A stretch of 64,000 nt of DNA from Phyllostachys edulis (taxonomy: Eukaryota > Streptophyta > Magnoliopsida > Poales > Poaceae): contig CM070557.1 in the NCBI GenBank assembly GCA_036346405.1, positions 55,806,016 to 55,870,015 on the forward strand, in the 5' to 3' direction. Of the stretch, positions 59,973-64,000 are shown piece after piece; positions within the stretch are counted from its first letter, which is position 1, and each line of letters opens with the position of its first letter. A model generated the notes under the pieces. The model did not search any database, was not told the origin of the DNA, and worked only from the letters and a program-made list of their open reading frames with translations. Made by a program: the position numbers and the translations under genes.

Positions 59973-62900
59973 CCCCCAAACTCATGGTGGATCACACACA
60001 CTGAGTTTGGAGAGAAAATACAAATGTTGTACCCTAGTCTGTGGCTTCGTGAAGAAGTCAACAATATGTAACTCTGATGGCACAAACGGTAAAGCAAGTA
60101 CTCCCTCCTGCACCTGTGAGCGAGTGTATGAAGCATCCACAACAATATGCTTGGTGAGCTCATGCTTCACTAGGTCATGGGTAATACTGATAGCACATGT
60201 ACTATCAGACAAAAGAGTTGTAGGTCCCATCACAAATACTCCAAAATCTACAAGTAGCCACCTCAACTAAGTAATCTCTGTTGTCACAGCTGCCATAGCC
60301 CTCCACTTAGCCTCTGCACTCGGACGGGAAACTACAGTCTGCTTCTTTGTCTTCTAGGCAATTAGAGAGGAGCCAAGAAAAACACAGTAAGCATAAAGAG
60401 AACGACGATGAGAAGGATCACTAGCCCAGGTCACGTCGGAGTACTCCTGAATTTGTAGTGAGGTGGATCTAGGGAAAAACAAATGACGAGAGATAGTCCT
60501 ATGAAAGTAGCGAAGAACACGAAGAATGTGACTGTAGTGAAGATGGGTAGGACGAGCCATGAACTGACTCAATATATGAACAACATAAACAATATCAGGA
60601 CAAGTGCTCACAAGATACACCAAACTCCCAACAAGATGACGATATTGAGTAGGATCCTCAAGAAGATCACCGTCAGTGGGACGAAGTTGTAGAGATAGCT
60701 CCATGGGAGTCTCAGCAGTGCTAGTGTTAGTAAAACCAAACCGATCAAGAAGATCCTGGGCATACTTCTGCTGGGAGAGGTAGTAGCTCTCAGGCATGGA
60801 AGAGACCTCAATCCCAAGGAAGAACGAAAGAGAACCAAGATCATTCATCAAAAACTGCCCACTAAGATGCTTCTTCACATATGTGATGAATGAGGAATCA
60901 TCACCAGTGATGAGCATATCATCAACGTACAAAAGAAGCAGTGTCCTACCCCGAGATGAGACATGGACAAAAAGAGCAGGATCGTGGGAACTAACAGTGA
61001 AACCGACAGCAGTAATCACTGAGGTAAAACGGGCAAACCAGGCACAAGGAGCCTGTTTGAGGCCATAAAGAGCATGACAAAGACGACAGACGTGCCATCG
61101 GGAACAGAATGCCCAGGTGGTGGCTGCATGTAGACCTTCTCATGCAAAACACTATTAAAAAGGCATTCTTAACATCCAGCTGAGAGATAGACCACCGACG
61201 AACAGAAGCAACCGCAACAAGAGTGCAAACAGTGGTCATATGGGCAATAGGGGCAAAAGTCTCATCGTAGTCACGACCGAACTCTTGCTGAAAGCCGCGA
61301 GCCACAAGACGAGCCATGTAGCACTTGATAGTACCATCAGACCTAGTCTTAATCTTGTACACCCACTTGCACGTGATAGGACGAGCATGCATAGGTGTCG
61401 GTACAATATCCCAAATCTCTATACGTCGAAGAGCATCAAGCTCCTCTGCCATAGTGAGCTGCTGTAAGATCGAGGAGGCCGACTAGAGGGGGTGAATAGG
61501 CGGTTTTAAAAACTTCTTTGGCTAAAACCGAGTTTTATGTGGAATTGTAAATCAATTCGGTTTTGCATAATTAAAGCCTAAATCAACTAGTCTTTACTAA
61601 GTGCACCAACAAAATGGGACTATATAAAGGATAACAATCATACACAAACAAGTAAGCAATTTAATATAGGAAATGTAAATTGCAATAGTAAAGTACAAGA
61701 ACAAAACACAAAGACACGATTATGTTTTACCGCGGTGATTGGAGACTTGCCGGTCTCCCCTAATCCACGTTGAGGTAAGCCCAAAATCAATTGGATCGGC
61801 TCCACGAATTAAGCCAAACACCTCCGAGGTAAGTTCAACCACTTGGACCGGTTCCAAACCGAACCAACACCTCGATCCACTAGGGTTGCTCTTTCCTCCA
61901 CTCCGGAGATGGCGAGCACCAAACCACTCACAACCGCTGGGCCTTCTCACAAACTTCTTTGAGAAGATCACCGGACCACAACGCCTCCACGCCGTCTAGG
62001 TGTCGGCAAACACCAAGAGTAACAAGTCTAAGACTCTCACTTGAACTAATCAAGTGTCTTAGCTCAATGGATACACAATCCACTACCTAAGGCAACATAT
62101 GTACTTAGGGTTTGCTCTCCAAGCTCACTAAGTGCAACACATGCACAAAAGAGATAAGAGGGCTTGCACTAGCTCAATAGAATGTGTAACAACACCAGCA
62201 ACCTTCCCTCAACCGACCAAGGTAGGTATATATAGCCTACACACAAAAACTAGTCGTTGGGGAGCAAACTGCTAAAAAATCAGCAGAAACGGTACTACCG
62301 TCATTCAACGGCCGATACTACCGCTCAACGGTTCAACGGTCGAATCAGCCGCATACATCGCTCTGAACTAGCCGTTGAAAAAGCGACGCGGTACTACCGC
62401 CAACTAACATGCGGTACTACCGCTGAGGCCGGTCGTACCTCTCACCAGGGGCGGTACTACCGTTTCTCAAAAAGAGCCAAAAGGGTGCTCTATGGAAAAA
62501 CGTACCGCCATCTAGGAATCAGAACGATCGAGAAGCAGTCGTACCGCAAAGCGAGCCGATCGTACCACTGAGCGGTAGTACCGCAGACAACACGCCGGTA
62601 CTACTATTTTTCCTAAGAAAATAGCAGTTTGCATCCAACAACAAACTCAATTGCAAAACACATTGGACAATTGACAAGTGATGCAAACAAAGGTTAAAGA
62701 CAAGATTCTCAACAAGTTGCAAAATACATTTGCCAACTTTTAGAATCAATGCCACAAGGAATAAGGTACATGGACTTAAACCATTTGCAAAACACATTCG
62801 CAAACTAAAGTCACATGCTATAAGGATTATGCATGGGCCTCAACTATTTGCAAAACACATTCGCAAATATAAGCAACATGCTAACAAGAGCTAAAGCAAA

Positions 62901-64000
62901 CACAATGAGCTATCAACACGTGACTAACTCAAGCTACTAGTCAAGACCCCTCTTAATAGTACGGCAACCTATACTAGCAATCCGGTCTTCCATCCAACCA
63001 CCAAGACCGGTAAAAGACTAGGAACACATCCTTAGCCCTAGCTAGTCATACCTTTGCCTTGCACATTCTTTTGATGCTTGATGACTCACATCTTCACTTC
63101 AAGTCCGGGTTCTTGACTTGAACATGCATCAACCCATGATGCACTCTTTTGACTTGATGATCAACTCATGATCATTTCTTCTTAGAGATCTTGATACGCA
63201 TCAACACATGATGCATCCTTTACTCCAAACACTTGACTTCAATATCATCAACACATTATGATCTTCTTCACTTTGGGATCTTGGCTTGAACATCATCAAC
63301 ACATGATGATTTCTATAATCCCGAGTCTTGACTTGATGACGATCAACTCATGAAGTCATCCAATGTATTCAACATCATGGAACATAACCTATTTCACCAA
63401 CTCATGAAAAACATTAGTTCCACAATGTGATTGTCACTAATTACCACAACATACCATTAACTCATAATGGTGGGACAAGATACTTCAATCTTTTCCTCTT
63501 TGGTAATTGATGACAACCACTTCAATTACAAATAATTGAATGAGGATAAATATGAGTATGTATAAACTACACAAGTTTTGTATACTCATATGATATGTTT
63601 CAAAGTAAAGATCCTTAATATTTGTGGATAAGGAATATGGATCAATACTAATGAAACCACAAAACATAGAGTGAACTTCCCCTAAATGTGTGCATACACA
63701 AATGTGTAATAAAAACATATGCACATATTCAAGTTAGATTTTTGGTGGAGTTCAACCTATATTTTGGATCCAAGTAATGCAACAAGATATAGGAATATAA
63801 TGACGAATGCATACCTCTTTGATTTTCATCTTTATATCCAACTGAGACTAAACAATAGGTATATCAATAAACATGTTAGTCTCACAAATGGATTTGTCAT
63901 TAATAATCAAAATACTCCATTAACACATAATGGCGGGTCTAGATTCTTCAGCTGCCACTCAGAATAAGGAGCAGCCTCATGATAAGAACTAGGCTCAGTG
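59973..64000 (-). pseudogene. Outer copia pol remnant (RT and RNase H)
   Basis: Minus-strand frames give the C-terminal RNase H (LLSDSTCAISI, VKHELTKHI, about 60000-60240). Upstream is RT with intact YVDDMLITGDD (about 60915), YFLGIEV and SDVTWASDPS. Further upstream is the start of RT (CKWVYKIKTRSDG, about 61370; VARGFQQEFGRDYDETFAP; DVKNAFL) with a frameshift after DVKNAFL near 61160. TAG stops lie at 60267-60269 and 60354-60356. The frame is interrupted by the solo LTR at 61463-63950 and resumes at 63956-64000, leaving the window. Confidence 0.9.
61463..63950. mobile_element. Solo LTR, copy 2 of the TGTAAGATCGAGG family
   Basis: 2488 bp, same termini as copy 1 (TGTAAGATCGAGG ... TCTAGATTCTTCA). 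GCTGC is duplicated at 61458-61462 and 63951-63955, and removing it rejoins the copia RT frame. It is about 530 bp longer than copy 1 because a segment near the right end (about 63470-63900) is extra, bounded by two versions of CATTAACTCATAATGG. Confidence 0.92.

Larger units (their letters stand above)
46453..64000 (-). mobile_element. Outer copia element (partial, heavily interrupted)
   Basis: Minus-strand copia whose left (3') LTR is split into 46453-46524 and 59908-59972 by a TIR-element insertion. Its interior runs from 59973, is broken by a solo LTR at 61463-63950, resumes at 63956 and leaves the window. The LTR ends CTAACA followed by CCCCCAAAC, the complement of a polypurine tract. 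Everything between 46525 and 59898 belongs to later insertions. The 5' end and flanking duplication lie outside the window. Confidence 0.85.

Overview
The window is nuclear DNA of a grass (Poaceae). The gene structures are plant-like: GT-AG introns, a class B heat-shock factor with the conserved intron in its DNA-binding domain, and a CDPK-related kinase. The repeats are typical of grasses: Stowaway-like MITEs opening with CTCCC, a BARE/RIRE1-like LTR, copia elements primed by initiator-Met tRNA, and very long gypsy-like LTRs. I cannot fix the species from sequence alone.

Only four genes look functional. HSFB4 (+, 11969-14017, two exons, 300 aa) is a repressor-type heat-shock factor. An O-fucosyltransferase-family gene (-, 30728-33966, six exons, 392 aa) and a CDPK-related kinase gene, CRK (-, 36435-41581, eleven exons, 592 aa), lie in tandem. 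A tRNA-Ala(AGC) gene (+, 34343-34415) sits between them. All exon boundaries were read by eye from splice signals and reading-frame continuity, and each model closes in frame.

The rest is mostly transposon. 1-3806 is non-coding with one MITE. 3821-11189 is a full-length but mutated LINE (- strand) with a perfect 14-bp target-site duplication (TSD); it landed about 0.8 kb upstream of the HSFB4 start codon. 14417-29400 holds a Stowaway MITE, a solo LTR (TSD TTTAC) split by a gypsy-like LTR full of GACCTCC repeats, and two further gypsy-like LTRs in the opposite orientation. 42553-43484 has two foldback MITEs with perfect 9-bp TSDs. 43644-45459 is a small non-autonomous LTR retrotransposon without gag-pol (TSD AGCTA).

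46453-64000 is a nest of insertions. A copia element (partial, runs off the right edge) has its LTR split by a terminal-inverted-repeat (TIR) element. That element is split by a second copia element (TSD TATAC). The second copia is interrupted by a gypsy-like LTR, by a second member of the same TIR family (itself split by a solo LTR), and by a BARE-like solo LTR. One more solo LTR sits in the outer copia. Most nesting steps were checked by finding duplicated target sites and by rejoining of the interrupted sequence.

I see no gene cluster, CRISPR array or prokaryote-like system. The unusual signals are the depth of nesting, the gag-pol-less LTR element, the TIR family with unrelated interiors, MYB/MSA-like motifs repeated in LTR tandem arrays, and a triplicated repeat beside a splice donor.
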